Assembly: GCF_014640815.1 (NCBI RefSeq)
Contig: NZ_BMHM01000004.1
Location: 372,001-436,000 of the forward strand
Direction: 5' to 3'
Source: Vreelandella lutescens
GTDB taxonomy: Bacteria; Pseudomonadota; Gammaproteobacteria; Pseudomonadales; Halomonadaceae
Length of the DNA: 64,000 nucleotides
Position numbers and translations under genes: made by a program. Under the pieces are notes generated by a model that saw nothing but the letters and a program-made list of their open reading frames with translations, had not been told where the DNA came from and made no database searches. This document shows positions 53,949-63,051 of this stretch, in pieces; the first letter of the stretch is position 1; each line of letters begins with the position of its first letter.

Positions 53949-55535
53949 TTGATCGCAACCGCCAATATCACCATGCAGTTTGGGGCCAAGCCCCTGTTTG
54001 AAAACGTTTCCGTCAAATTTAATAACGGCAATCGCTACGGTTTGATTGGCGCGAATGGTTGCGGTAAGTCCACCTTCATGAAAATTCTCGGTGGTGAGCT
54101 GGAGCCCTCGTCTGGGCAGGTGATGCTGGATAGCAGCACCCGGCTGGGTAAGCTGCGCCAGGACCAGTTTGCCTATGAGAACGAGCGGGTCATCGACACC
54201 GTTATCATGGGCAACGCCGAGCTGTGGAAAGTGGCCGCCGAGCGTGAACGTATCTATTCGCTGCCCGAAATGAGCGAAGAAGACGGCATGGCCGTGGCGG
54301 ATCTAGAAGTGCGCTACGCCGAACTGGATGGCTACACCGCGGAGTCCCGCGCGGGCGAGCTGCTGCTAGGCCTGGGTATTCCTATCGAACAACACACCGG
54401 CCCCATGAGCGAAGTTGCCCCCGGCTGGAAGCTGCGCGTGCTGCTGGCCCAGGCGCTGTTCTCCGACCCGGACGTGCTGCTGCTGGACGAACCTACCAAC
54501 CACCTGGATATCAACACCATCCGCTGGCTGGAAGAGATTTTAAAAGCGCGTAGCAGCACCATGGTGATTATTTCCCACGACCGTCACTTCCTGAACAGCG
54601 TGTGTACCCACATGGCGGATCTGGATTACGGCGAAATCACCCTGTTCCCCGGCAACTACGACGACTACATGACGGCCGCCACCGCTGCCCGTGAGCGTCA
54701 GCACTCTGATAACGCCAAGAAGAAAGCGCAAATTGCCGAGCTGCAGCAGTTCGTCAGCCGCTTCTCGGCCAACGCCTCTAAAGCGAAGCAGGCCACCTCG
54801 AGGGCGCGCCAGATCGATAAAATTAAGCTGGAAGATATCAAACCCTCCAGCCGGGTGAGCCCGTTTATCCGCTTTGATCAAAACAAGAAGATCCACCGCA
54901 ACGCGGTGAACGTGGATGCGATTACCAAAGGCTACGACGGCGAGCCGCTGTTCAAGCGCTTTTCCATGACCGTCGAAGCGGGCGAGCGCATTGCCATTAT
55001 CGGCCCTAACGGCATTGGCAAAACCACGCTGCTGAAAACCCTGGGCGGGGATCTACGCCCAGACGCCGGTGAAGTGAAGTGGACCGACGCCGCCGAGCTA
55101 GGCATCTTTGCCCAAGACCATGCCGATGACTTCGCCAATGACGCCACGCTGTTTGAGTGGATGGGCCAGTGGACCAAAGGCGGTGAGCAAGTAGTACGCG
55201 GCGCGCTGGGCCGCATGCTGTTCTCAAGCGACGACATTAATAAGTCGGTGAAGGTGATTTCTGGGGGTGAGCAGGGCCGTATGCTATTTGGCAAGCTAAC
55301 GCTCACCAACCCTAACGTACTGCTGATGGACGAGCCCACCAACCACCTGGATATGGAATCTATTGAAGCGCTCAACCTAGCGCTGGAGAACTACCCCGGC
55401 ACGCTGCTGTTCGTCAGCCACGACCGGGAGTTTGTTTCCAGCCTCGCCACGCGCATCATTGATATGCAGCCGGATGGCATCGTCGATTTTAGCGGCAGCT
55501 ACGATGACTACCTGCGCAGCCAAGGCGTGGTGTAG
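53949..55535 (+). CDS. ybiT: ABC-F ATPase YbiT
   Basis: A 528-residue protein with two ABC domains and no membrane segment. Walker A motifs are [14 protein letters not shown] and [14 protein letters not shown]; signatures are [17 protein letters not shown] and [14 protein letters not shown]; both DEPTNHLD Walker B boxes are present. The arm and linker ([20 protein letters not shown]) match E. coli YbiT closely. ABC-F proteins act on ribosomes in translation. It starts at a TTG at 53949, whose product aligns with the YbiT N-terminus. The gene stands alone. Confidence 0.95.
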   Translation: MIATANITMQFGAKPLFENVSVKFNNGNRYGLIGANGCGKSTFMKILGGELEPSSGQVMLDSSTRLGKLRQDQFAYENERVIDTVIMGNAELWKVAAERERIYSLPEMSEEDGMAVADLEVRYAELDGYTAESRAGELLLGLGIPIEQHTGPMSEVAPGWKLRVLLAQALFSDPDVLLLDEPTNHLDINTIRWLEEILKARSSTMVIISHDRHFLNSVCTHMADLDYGEITLFPGNYDDYMTAATAARERQHSDNAKKKAQIAELQQFVSRFSANASKAKQATSRARQIDKIKLEDIKPSSRVSPFIRFDQNKKIHRNAVNVDAITKGYDGEPLFKRFSMTVEAGERIAIIGPNGIGKTTLLKTLGGDLRPDAGEVKWTDAAELGIFAQDHADDFANDATLFEWMGQWTKGGEQVVRGALGRMLFSSDDINKSVKVISGGEQGRMLFGKLTLTNPNVLLMDEPTNHLDMESIEALNLALENYPGTLLFVSHDREFVSSLATRIIDMQPDGIVDFSGSYDDYLRSQGVV

Positions 55536-55541
55536 TCGCGC

Positions 55542-56138
55542 CTAGCCTATAATCTGAGCGTAAGTAGACTCTGTTGCTGGCTCTTTATCGGCATCCAGCA
55601 TGTCGCCGCTGAAGGTCTCGTTCATCTCCTTGGCGAGCTCCACATACACGTGCATCTGCTGATTGCGGCGTTTATGCAGCGGCGGTTTTACCAGCAGGCT
55701 AACCCCACGAATGGGCTCGTGGGTTTCCCCTCGCAGCAGGTCAGGCATCTCACCAGGTGGGAAAGCGTTGGCTACGGTGATCGGGTTAGACGCCTGCTGG
55801 CCATCGATTAAAAACACCTTCTTGATCGCGTCGTAATGGGCGCCCTTACCGCGCAGCCACTCGGTTAAGCGTTCATCGGTGGTGACATCCGGCTGGTTGA
55901 AAATGACGAACAGCGAGTGCTGCTTGACCTTTCCAGTGCGCTTAGCGGGGGCGGGAGGCGGCTCTTCCGCTGGCGGCGGCGTAGGCGCCGCGACTGGTGC
56001 CGGTGCCTCTGCTGCCTCGGCTTTGGCCTTGGCGCGGCGACGTTTGGGCAGCACGACATAAGCGAAGATCACTACGGCCACCACGCCTAACAGCAGAGAG
56101 GCAAAGGCCAGCAGCACGGGAAGAGAGAATGTATCCAT
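55542..56138 (-). CDS. ZipA-like membrane-anchored protein
   Basis: A 198-residue protein: one membrane helix at about residues 5-28, a basic stretch (PKRRRAKAKA), an Ala/Pro/Glu-rich linker to about residue 68, and a C-terminal domain (about 74-196). That domain reads LFVIFNQPDV, FPPGEMPDLL and GVSLLVKPPLHK, and its order of elements resembles the FtsZ-binding ZipA C-domain. It is shorter than ZipA (about 320 or more residues). ZipA normally sits by ligA, which is not here, so this would be a paralogue. The relation is by architecture; function is unproven. Confidence 0.6.
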   Translation of the reverse strand: MDTFSLPVLLAFASLLLGVVAVVIFAYVVLPKRRRAKAKAEAAEAPAPVAAPTPPPAEEPPPAPAKRTGKVKQHSLFVIFNQPDVTTDERLTEWLRGKGAHYDAIKKVFLIDGQQASNPITVANAFPPGEMPDLLRGETHEPIRGVSLLVKPPLHKRRNQQMHVYVELAKEMNETFSGDMLDADKEPATESTYAQIIG

Positions 56139-56173
56139 GGGGTGAAACCCTTTTGTTAGTTAACACCTAGGCT

Positions 56174-56647
56174 CTATTTACAGGTTCTGTTTAATCGCAA
56201 AATGGTGGCATTGAGTGCCAGCGCCAGAGCAACCCACAGCCAGTAAGGCACCATCAGCCACGCGGCGAGGGTATTCACCTGGGCAAACAGGCCGATGGCC
56301 AGCGTAATCAATCCTAACAGCAGCACGATATCTGCTAGAGCAGCGCCGATCTGCTTGCGCCCGAAGAACAGCCAAGACCACGCCGCATTGGCCAACAGCT
56401 GCACGCCATACACAGCCAAGCTGGCGCTGCGCAGTGGCGAGTCGTCCGCCATATAAATCCGCCAAGCTGCAATCGCCATCAACAGATAGAGAATACCCCA
56501 GGCAATGGGAAAGGCCAGGTCAGGCGGTGTCCAGCGGGGTTTGCGCAGCGCCCTGTACCAGCCATCAGGGCGAAAACGTGCGCCTGTTGCCGCAGCTGCA
56601 CCCACCAGCAGTAAGGATACCAGCAGCGCTAAGAGCGAACCGAGCAT
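56174..56647 (-). CDS. tspO: TspO/MBR-family protein
   Basis: A 157-residue membrane protein with five helices. WYRALRKPRWTPPDLAFPIAWG carries the family signature (part: KPRWTPPDLAFPIAWG), and AAWSWLFFGRKQIGAA and NTLAAWLMVPYWLWVALA hold the usual tryptophans. TspO binds porphyrins and steroids and acts in stress or tetrapyrrole regulation. The gene follows the convergent ybiT and ZipA-like genes and has no clear operon partner. Confidence 0.93.
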   Translation of the reverse strand: MLGSLLALLVSLLLVGAAAATGARFRPDGWYRALRKPRWTPPDLAFPIAWGILYLLMAIAAWRIYMADDSPLRSASLAVYGVQLLANAAWSWLFFGRKQIGAALADIVLLLGLITLAIGLFAQVNTLAAWLMVPYWLWVALALALNATILRLNRTCK

Positions 56648-56729
56648 GTGCCACCTATTCGTGAAGACGATACGTCGCGTTAAAACGAGAGAATCAATAG
56701 CCTAGCAGTGTTTTAAAACCGTTAGGCAT

Positions 56730-56758
56730 AAAAAAAGCACCACCTAAGTGATGCTTTT
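56730..56758 (-). terminator. Rho-independent terminator after the Old Yellow Enzyme gene
   Basis: On the minus strand AAAAGCATCAC (56758-56748) pairs with GTGGTGCTTTT (56743-56733) around TTAG, followed by a run of T (56736-56730). A second GGG-rich hairpin lies at 56768-56790. Confidence 0.8.
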
Positions 56759-56813
56759 CAGGGATAAGGGTTCCCCGCATAGGGAAACCCTGACCACGAC
56801 ATAGCGAAGACGC

Positions 56814-57932
56814 TTAGCCCATGCGGTCGTAACCGTTATCCATAAACGGATAGTCGGTGTAGCCCTTCTCGTCGCCGCCATAGAACGTTTCATGGTTCGG
56901 CTCGGTAAGCGGTGCGTTCACACGGAAGCGCTCCGGTAAATCCGGGTTGGCGATGTAGGGGCGGCCAAAGGCCACGGCATCAGTAGTGTTTTCGCTAATG
57001 CGTGCTTCAGCGTGCTCGGCGTCGTAGTTGCCGCAGTAAATCAGGCTGCCGCTAAAGCGCTCACGCATCTGCTCGCGGAAACCCGCAGGGAAGGTGATGT
57101 CGCCACCCGCCCAGTTAGGCTCGTTCAGGTGCAGGTAAGCCAGGCCGCGCTTGGAGAGCTGCTCGGCCATGTAGAACGCCATCGCTTCCGGCTCATCGTC
57201 GGTCAAACCAAACAGCTCGATAAACGGCGTCATACGAATGCCGACACGCTCAGCGCCATACACTTCAATGACCGCGTCAACGACTTCCAGCGGGAAGCGG
57301 GCACGGTTTTCCAGCGAGCCGCCGTACTGGTCGGTACGCTGGTTGGTGCCGGTGGCCAAGAACTGGTTCAGCAGGTAAGCGTTGGCAGCGTGGACTTCGA
57401 CCATATCGAAACCCGCACGCTTAGCGCGGATGGCCGCTTGGCGGTAGTCATCCACAATGCCGGGAATCTCATCGGTTTCCAGCGCACGCGGCGTGCTGGT
57501 GGGGTGCTGACCAGCGGTGCCGTCTTCAAACTCCACAAAGCACTGAGCGCCTTCACCGTTCAGCGCGCTGGGGGCTACCGGCTGCTGGCCGTTGGGCTGC
57601 ACCATCTCATGGGAAACACGGCCCACGTGCCACAGCTGCAGGGCAATACGGCCACCCTTGGCGTGAACGGCGTTAACCACGCCTTTCCAGCCTGCTTCCT
57701 GCTCATCAGTCCAGATGCCTGGCGTGTACACATAGCCACGGGCAGTGGGAGAGATGTTAGTGGCTTCGCTGATGATCAGGCCCGCACCGGCGCGCTGGCC
57801 GTAATAAGCTTCCTGCATCTTGCCCGGCACGCTATCCGGCGTGCGCGAACGGGTCAGCGGCGCCATGATGACGCGGTTAGGAATATTCAGGCTACCTAGC
57901 GTGGTGGGGGTAAACAGCGTCTCGTACGCCAT
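56814..57932 (-). CDS. nemA: Old Yellow Enzyme-family ene-reductase (NemA-like)
   Basis: A 372-residue FMN enzyme. It begins MAYETLFTPTTLGSLNIPNR at 57932, with AAGGAGT upstream; an in-frame ATG at 57965 is less likely. APLTRSRTPD, LQLWHVGRVSHEM and VEVHAANAYLLNQFL with its His-Asn pair, and TDQYGGSLENRARF, are OYE marks. It reduces alkenes activated by carbonyl or nitro groups and detoxifies maleimides using NAD(P)H. No nemR-type regulator is next to it. Confidence 0.93.
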   Translation of the reverse strand: MAYETLFTPTTLGSLNIPNRVIMAPLTRSRTPDSVPGKMQEAYYGQRAGAGLIISEATNISPTARGYVYTPGIWTDEQEAGWKGVVNAVHAKGGRIALQLWHVGRVSHEMVQPNGQQPVAPSALNGEGAQCFVEFEDGTAGQHPTSTPRALETDEIPGIVDDYRQAAIRAKRAGFDMVEVHAANAYLLNQFLATGTNQRTDQYGGSLENRARFPLEVVDAVIEVYGAERVGIRMTPFIELFGLTDDEPEAMAFYMAEQLSKRGLAYLHLNEPNWAGGDITFPAGFREQMRERFSGSLIYCGNYDAEHAEARISENTTDAVAFGRPYIANPDLPERFRVNAPLTEPNHETFYGGDEKGYTDYPFMDNGYDRMG

Positions 57933-58042
57933 AGGGCAAAACTCCTTTGAAGCAGTGGTTATCATCGTGGCGAATAGAATAGACCAGTTTACTAGTAAGC
58001 GCCAACGACGATGCTATGCCCTAGTTAATGGGGACAGACGCG

Positions 58043-58078
58043 CAAAACAAAACCCCGCCGGGTAAATGAGGCGGGGTT
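58043..58078 (-). terminator. Rho-independent terminator after the small gene at 58099
   Basis: On the minus strand AACCCCGCC (58078-58070) pairs with GGCGGGGTT (58059-58051) around a 10-base loop, followed by TTGTTTTG. Confidence 0.75.
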
Positions 58079-58098
58079 AGGGGGTAAATAGCGTTCGT

Positions 58099-58470
58099 TT
58101 AGTGCCGCTGCCAAGGCCAGCGGCGCTTAACCGGCGTATCAATCTGCCCGATGGCGCTGGTGAGCGGCAGCATAATGGCGCTGAGCTGGCGGTGGCAAAC
58201 GGAACTGCTGAGTACGCCGGGGCACTGTTTGAGCAGCAGGTCGCACTGTTGGGAGGCGATAAAGAGCTGCTCCACGACTGCAGGCGCGAACAGTGGCTTG
58301 GCCTGCTGGCAGCAGCGGGTCAGCTCTCGGGAAAGCATTGAGAGCATGCTGGTGTCTAGCCAGCAGGGCAGCGGGTCTTCTAGCCGTCCGGCAATCGAGT
58401 GCTGAACGGCTTCAAACGATGTGCGTAAAAACAGCAGAGTTTGACGAAGCTGGCGCTGTTCACTGGTCAT
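58099..58470 (-). CDS. Hypothetical helical protein
   Basis: A 123-residue protein with no recognised family. It appears mostly alpha-helical, has six cysteines spread through the length and ends in a basic aromatic tail (VKRRWPWQRH). AAAGGGACG precedes the ATG at 58470, and a good terminator follows the stop, both in favour of a real gene. It has its own transcription unit between nemA and the M24 gene. No signal peptide is evident. Confidence 0.65.
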   Translation of the reverse strand: MTSEQRQLRQTLLFLRTSFEAVQHSIAGRLEDPLPCWLDTSMLSMLSRELTRCCQQAKPLFAPAVVEQLFIASQQCDLLLKQCPGVLSSSVCHRQLSAIMLPLTSAIGQIDTPVKRRWPWQRH

Positions 58471-58609
58471 GTGACGTCCCTTTACCTCAACGGCTCTTTA
58501 TCTACCCAGGTGCTGGCTAAAAAAAGAGAGTGTTTCTCATTTGCATTTCTGGTGAAGATAGCCTCCCTCAATCGCGGTGTCAATCTCAGGCTATTGTCTC
58601 GAACTATTA

Positions 58610-59806
58610 TCAAAGGCCATCATCACGGGCCTGATAAAGCTGCCAATCATTATTGGTGAGCGGCTTGGCACCCTGTTCGGTGACCACCACGGTATCGCTT
58701 AAGCCAACGCCCCACTGGCCGGGCACCCGCAGGCAGAGCGGTAAATGAAACACCATGTTGGCTTCAAAGGTGCGCGTTTGGCCTTTGGCAATGTAGCCCG
58801 TGCCTTCTACCCAACTCGGCGGAAACTGCGCGCCCACGGCGTAGCCAAACACCCCGGAGAAAAACAGCTGGTCGCGTTGAGGGGCCAGCAGGGCATCGGC
58901 GGCCTGAGCGGCGGCATCAAAGGAGTGGCCGGGGCGCATGGCTTCGCAGAGGGTTTCAAACATCGAGCGGCAGAGGTCTTGAGTGGCGGTGAGGGCGGCG
59001 TTCGGGGTGCCCGTCACAGCGGTGCGCATCATCGGTGCGGTGTAGCGTTGATAGGCTGCGCCGAACTCTAAAAACACCGGCTCGTTGGCCTGAATCACGC
59101 GGCGCTTATGGTTAACGTGAATCACCCCAATGCGGTGCCCGCTGGTCACGATAGGCTGCAGGCTCATAAACTCGCTGCCGTTTTCGAGCAGCGCTTTAGC
59201 GCCGATGGCGGCAATGTCGTTATCGGTCATGCCGGGCTGAATGGCGGCGAGCGCCGTCTCTAAGCCAGCGGCGGTGATGCGGGCGCTCTCTTTGAGCATC
59301 TCAAGCTCGGCGCTGCTTTTGACGATCTTGATGGCATCGAGCAGGTCGCCCGCTTCAAAAAAGCGCTCTTTACCCACCGCCTGAGACAGGGCGTTCATCA
59401 CGCCCACCCTCAGCCCGCTGCTCCAGCCGTCGATGCCAATGCGCGGGCAGGGGGTTAACAGGTCGGCCAGTGGAGCGATGATTTCATCCAGGTTTTCCCA
59501 CCGGTAGCCAATGATCTCGTCAACACGGGCGGTCACCACCGCAGCACCCGTTTCAATCGAGGCCACTTGGAGAACGAGCTTGTCTTGCGTGCAGACCAAG
59601 CAGGCATGCACCGATACCTCAAAGGTGTGGTAACCAGTGAGATAGTTAATATCAGCGGGGTCGGTGAGCAGCAGCGCATCTAGCTCGCGCTGGGCCATGG
59701 CGTGGCGCACCGTTTCTAGGCGCACTTGATACTCAGCGGGGGCAAAGGGTAGCTCGCTTTGGGCAAGCGAGGTGGCAAGGGCTTCGCGGTAGTGGTGGTA
59801 ATCCAT
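58610..59806 (-). CDS. M24-family creatinase/ectoine-hydrolase-like protein
   Basis: A 398-residue protein with a creatinase N-domain (about residues 25-155: LLLTDPADINYLTGYHTFEV) and a pita-bread C-domain (about 165-395). The five metal ligands of M24 peptidases look replaced: FLEFGAAYQRYTAPMMRTA lacks both aspartates, GYAVGAQFPPSW lacks the histidine, and the two glutamates are also absent. This pattern is shared with DoeA ectoine hydrolase and creatinase, which need no metal. It may open a small cyclic amide. GGAGG precedes the ATG. No other doe genes are adjacent. Confidence 0.78.
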   Translation of the reverse strand: MDYHHYREALATSLAQSELPFAPAEYQVRLETVRHAMAQRELDALLLTDPADINYLTGYHTFEVSVHACLVCTQDKLVLQVASIETGAAVVTARVDEIIGYRWENLDEIIAPLADLLTPCPRIGIDGWSSGLRVGVMNALSQAVGKERFFEAGDLLDAIKIVKSSAELEMLKESARITAAGLETALAAIQPGMTDNDIAAIGAKALLENGSEFMSLQPIVTSGHRIGVIHVNHKRRVIQANEPVFLEFGAAYQRYTAPMMRTAVTGTPNAALTATQDLCRSMFETLCEAMRPGHSFDAAAQAADALLAPQRDQLFFSGVFGYAVGAQFPPSWVEGTGYIAKGQTRTFEANMVFHLPLCLRVPGQWGVGLSDTVVVTEQGAKPLTNNDWQLYQARDDGL

Positions 59807-59876
59807 GGCGACCTCCAGCGTTAGGTAAGGTCAGTATAGGTCGCCCTCTAAAGCGTGCCGCGAATGCCCTCAACGG

Positions 59877-60617
59877 TTAACGAGTTAACAAATACACACC
59901 TTGCAGGAAGTAGAACACCCCAATGCCCGTGACGATCCAGCGGGTCCAGGTGCGGAAGTTGGCGTCGGTCAGGCGATGCAGAATCCGTGTGCCGGTTTGC
60001 GTGCCTAGCATGGCAAACGGGGCGGCCAGTAGCACAATGCTCCACTCACCCACGCTGAGCGCAAGGGCGGCACCCAAGTAGAAGAGAATTTTGATGGAGT
60101 GGGCGACCACTTGAATCATGGCCTTGGTAGCGACGACTTGGCGGCGGTCCATCTGCGAGCGCACAAAGAAGATATCGATCAGCGGGCCGGATACCCCAGC
60201 AGCAATCGTGAGGCCGCCCGAGGCGATGCCGCAGCAAAACGCGTGGCTGGCGCGATGGGCATCGAGCTGGAACCAGTGCTTGGGCGTCCAGACCAAGATG
60301 GGCAGCAGCCCGATCAATAAAGAAACAGTGGTCGCATTAGGCGTGTAGTTAAACAGCAGCAGAAGCCCAGCCGCGCTGAGCACGCCCAGCGCCATAAGCG
60401 CCACAATGCGCCACACGATAAAGCGCCGCGAAAGCCACGCCCGAGAGGCATTGGCCGTTAACTGAATCACCCCATGCACGGCCATGGCAGTACTGGCGGG
60501 AAACACCACCAGCAGGAACCACAGCAACACCAGCCCGCCCGCCATGCCAAACACGCCGGAGAGCATGGAGGTGAAAAACACCACGCCGACAAAGGCGAAG
60601 CCCATTAGCAGTGTCAT
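59877..60617 (-). CDS. TSUP-family membrane permease
   Basis: A 246-residue membrane protein with about eight helices. MLSGVFGMAGGLVLLWFLL near the N-terminus and GGLTIAAGVSGPLIDIFFV in the second repeat are TSUP motifs. GAGGGCG precedes the ATG at 60617. It lies 11 bases after the SLT-lipoprotein gene on the same strand, so the two are probably cotranscribed. The substrate, probably a small anion, is unknown. It is not close to the other TSUP gene at 17916. Confidence 0.86.
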   Translation of the reverse strand: MTLLMGFAFVGVVFFTSMLSGVFGMAGGLVLLWFLLVVFPASTAMAVHGVIQLTANASRAWLSRRFIVWRIVALMALGVLSAAGLLLLFNYTPNATTVSLLIGLLPILVWTPKHWFQLDAHRASHAFCCGIASGGLTIAAGVSGPLIDIFFVRSQMDRRQVVATKAMIQVVAHSIKILFYLGAALALSVGEWSIVLLAAPFAMLGTQTGTRILHRLTDANFRTWTRWIVTGIGVFYFLQGVYLLTR

Positions 60618-60628
60618 GAAAGACGCCC

Positions 60629-61324
60629 TCAGCTACGGCAGAACGGCCACACCTGATAGAACCTGCGGCACTGGAACTCTGCCTGGCAGCTGTTGAGCTG
60701 GGCCTGGTAGCGGCTGGAAAGGCTCGCCACTTGGCGGCCTGCGTTGAGCACGTGGGGTTTGTTGCGATAAGTGCCCCGCTGATAGCCGCCTGCGCCCTCG
60801 TGATAGGCGTAATAGAGGTGCTCAGGATTGTTGAGCGAGACGCCCGTTTGCGCTTGCGTTCGGGCGTTATACCAGCCAATAAAATCGGTGGCGTGCTTCA
60901 TGTGCGTGCGCCGGGCAAATAGGCTGCCCGCTTGGTCTTCGTACTCGCCCCATACCGGGTCTTGAGCTTGGGCGTAGCCTCTAGCGGACGAGGGGCGCGG
61001 GCCGGGAATAAAGCCAAGGTAGTATTTGCGGTCTGGGCGCACGTGGCTACGAAACGAGGATTCCCGCTGAATAAACGCCATTTGGGTCGCGATGGGCGTT
61101 CCCCACTTCTCTTCAGACTCTTGCGCGTAGTCGTACCAGCTGGGCTGTTCGCGGAAAATCTCGCAGATATTGGTCTGATCCTCCGGCGGGCTAGGCGCAA
61201 AGGTGGCGCATCCAGAGAGCAGCAGTAGGGCAGCGACGGCCAGCCAACCGCGTAGCTGGGCGGTGGAAGAGGAGGCAGCGGAAGAGAGCGCAGAAACCCA
61301 AAAGCTATCAACAGGGCGATGCAT
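60629..61324 (-). CDS. Lytic-transglycosylase-like (SLT) lipoprotein
   Basis: A 231-residue exported protein. After a long N-terminal region, a hydrophobic segment ends in the lipobox LLLLSGCAT (cysteine near residue 39). The soluble domain has IQRESSFRSHVRP with the SLT-type catalytic glutamate, GYAQAQDPVWGEY, and YYAYHEGAGGYQRGTY, all matching SLT folds. It would cut peptidoglycan glycan strands at the outer membrane. AAGGACC lies upstream of the ATG. A family with the same motif order is common in Halomonas and Pseudomonas, to my memory. Confidence 0.82.
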   Translation of the reverse strand: MHRPVDSFWVSALSSAASSSTAQLRGWLAVAALLLLSGCATFAPSPPEDQTNICEIFREQPSWYDYAQESEEKWGTPIATQMAFIQRESSFRSHVRPDRKYYLGFIPGPRPSSARGYAQAQDPVWGEYEDQAGSLFARRTHMKHATDFIGWYNARTQAQTGVSLNNPEHLYYAYHEGAGGYQRGTYRNKPHVLNAGRQVASLSSRYQAQLNSCQAEFQCRRFYQVWPFCRS

Positions 61325-61398
61325 AGGACGGTCCTTGTGGATAAGTCGTGTTACTCACGTTTTGTATAGTGTACTGGCGTATAAAGCGCGTTGGGCGC

Positions 61399-62817
61399 TT
61401 AGCGCAGCAGTGGCTCCAGGCAGCGGCGCAGGCGCTGTGCCTCGCGCACCAACGTTTCACCAGAGAGCATGCCCACCCCCATCACCAAACCCACGCGTGG
61501 ATCCGAGGAAGCACACACCGGGCTTAACGGCCGCACGATCAAGTGCTCTTTCAGCAACGATTGCGCGATGGCCACATCGTTAATGCCCGGCTCGAACTCC
61601 ACGCACAGGCTGATGGCACTGCTGGGCGGTGACACCGAGCGCACCTGGGGCAGCGAGCGCAACTGGTCGTGCAGCACCTGCTGGCGGCCTAAGTAGTCCC
61701 GCTGAATGCGCCGACACCAGGCATCCAAATCACCATCAAAAATAAACTGGGCCAGCACGGCTTGGTCCAGCATACGGCCCTCGCGAAACAGCTCGCTGCG
61801 TAGGCGGTTCATGGGCCCTGCTAAATGGCGCGGCACCACCAAATAGCCCAGCCGCAGGCCGGGAAACATCATCTTAGAGAAAGAGCCTACCAGCAAATGG
61901 CGTTCAGAGTGGGCATCGAACAGCAGGTTGGGATGGTCGTCGCGGTTAAATTCATAGTCATCTTCCACCACGTAGGTGGGCGATAACGCCTCACACAGCC
62001 GCTGTTTATGCTCGGCGCTGGTCGGCACGCTGAGCGGATAGTGGTGCGAGCCGGTGAGGTAAGCCAGCGCCACGGGGCCGGGTGAGGCGGGCAAGGCATG
62101 GCCCGCCTCAGGCCGCCACGGCAGCATTTCGATGTTAAGCCCGGCGGCGGTAAACACGTTGCGCGCACCCCAGTAGCAGGGCGACTCCATAGCCACCGTA
62201 TCGCCCACATCCGCCAGGGCAACGGCGCACAGCTCGATGCCGTTGTGGGTGCCATCGGTAATGATGATCTGCTCGGTATCGCAATGAATATCCCGCCAGC
62301 GGGCCAGAAAATCCCGAATCGCGCGCTTCAGCGGGCCGTAGCCGCCGGTGGAGTAGGAGAGCAGCAGCGCATTTTGCGGCACCGTCACGCTGGCGTAGAG
62401 CTGCCGCCATTTGCGCATGGGGAATTGGGCGATATCGGGAATGCCGGGCACGAAGGCCCCGCTCTGAATCATGCTGGCCCCAGGGCCTTGTAGCACCCGC
62501 TGGGCGCGCTGTGATAGCTGCACATTGGCGGGGGCATCAGGCGGTGGTGTTACCGGCTTGCAGGTCCAGGTGCCTTGGCCGTGGGCGGTTGTCAGCAGCT
62601 GCTCTTCCAACAGCGTGCCAATCGCCAGGGCCAGGGTTTGGCGCGCCACCTGAATGGCATCCGCCAACACCCGATGAGAAGGTAAACGCAGCCCGCTGGG
62701 CCACTGCTGAGTGATGGCTTGGCGCAGCGCCTGCTCAATGCGCACCTGCTTACTCAGCCGCTCCGGTTGGAGTGCATAAAGTTGCATAAATTGGTGCAAG
62801 ACCTGCTGGCGATCCAT
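61399..62817 (-). CDS. MocR/GntR-family PLP-dependent regulator
   Basis: A 472-residue protein with an N-terminal GntR winged helix (about residues 15-85: LPSHRVLADAIQVARQTLAL) and a C-terminal fold-type I aminotransferase-like domain (about 110-470). The PLP lysine is in LLVGSFSKMMFPGLRLGY. GGGGGC precedes the ATG at 62817. It is divergent from an amino-acid permease gene, and a direct repeat of the MocR kind lies in between. It probably controls that permease in response to an amino acid or PLP-linked signal. Confidence 0.93.
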   Translation of the reverse strand: MDRQQVLHQFMQLYALQPERLSKQVRIEQALRQAITQQWPSGLRLPSHRVLADAIQVARQTLALAIGTLLEEQLLTTAHGQGTWTCKPVTPPPDAPANVQLSQRAQRVLQGPGASMIQSGAFVPGIPDIAQFPMRKWRQLYASVTVPQNALLLSYSTGGYGPLKRAIRDFLARWRDIHCDTEQIIITDGTHNGIELCAVALADVGDTVAMESPCYWGARNVFTAAGLNIEMLPWRPEAGHALPASPGPVALAYLTGSHHYPLSVPTSAEHKQRLCEALSPTYVVEDDYEFNRDDHPNLLFDAHSERHLLVGSFSKMMFPGLRLGYLVVPRHLAGPMNRLRSELFREGRMLDQAVLAQFIFDGDLDAWCRRIQRDYLGRQQVLHDQLRSLPQVRSVSPPSSAISLCVEFEPGINDVAIAQSLLKEHLIVRPLSPVCASSDPRVGLVMGVGMLSGETLVREAQRLRRCLEPLLR

Positions 62818-62909
62818 ATCAACGCCCCCTTTTCCGCGTGAAGCCCGCTGCCATCAGGCGTTTAGACGAAAGCATTATGTCAGCTATGCACTTACTTGGT
62901 GCGTTGAAA

Positions 62910-62944
62910 AAGTGGTCTAGTCGAACGCCAAAGTGGTGCATTCG
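62910..62944. promoter_or_regulatory. Putative MocR direct-repeat operator
   Basis: AAGTGGTCTAGTCG (62910-62923) and AAGTGGTGCATTCG (62931-62944) match at 11 of 14 bases with a 21-bp period, two helix turns. They lie between the divergent MocR and permease genes. Confidence 0.55.
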
Positions 62945-63051
62945 CGTTCTGACCGCCGCCTGCTAGCGTGTAACTATTCCGTCACCGGAATCAGGATACT
63001 GCGCCTCAGAGCGCCTATGACAACATCCAATAACCTGCAGGACACTGTGCG

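Noticed and set aside
57012..57899. 295-codon plus-strand frame inside the Old Yellow Enzyme gene
   Set aside because: Antisense to a gene with all OYE motifs; no ribosome-binding site or family similarity.
60349..60879. 176-codon minus-strand frame across the TSUP and SLT junction
   Set aside because: Overlaps both genes in another frame; both real products have family motifs.
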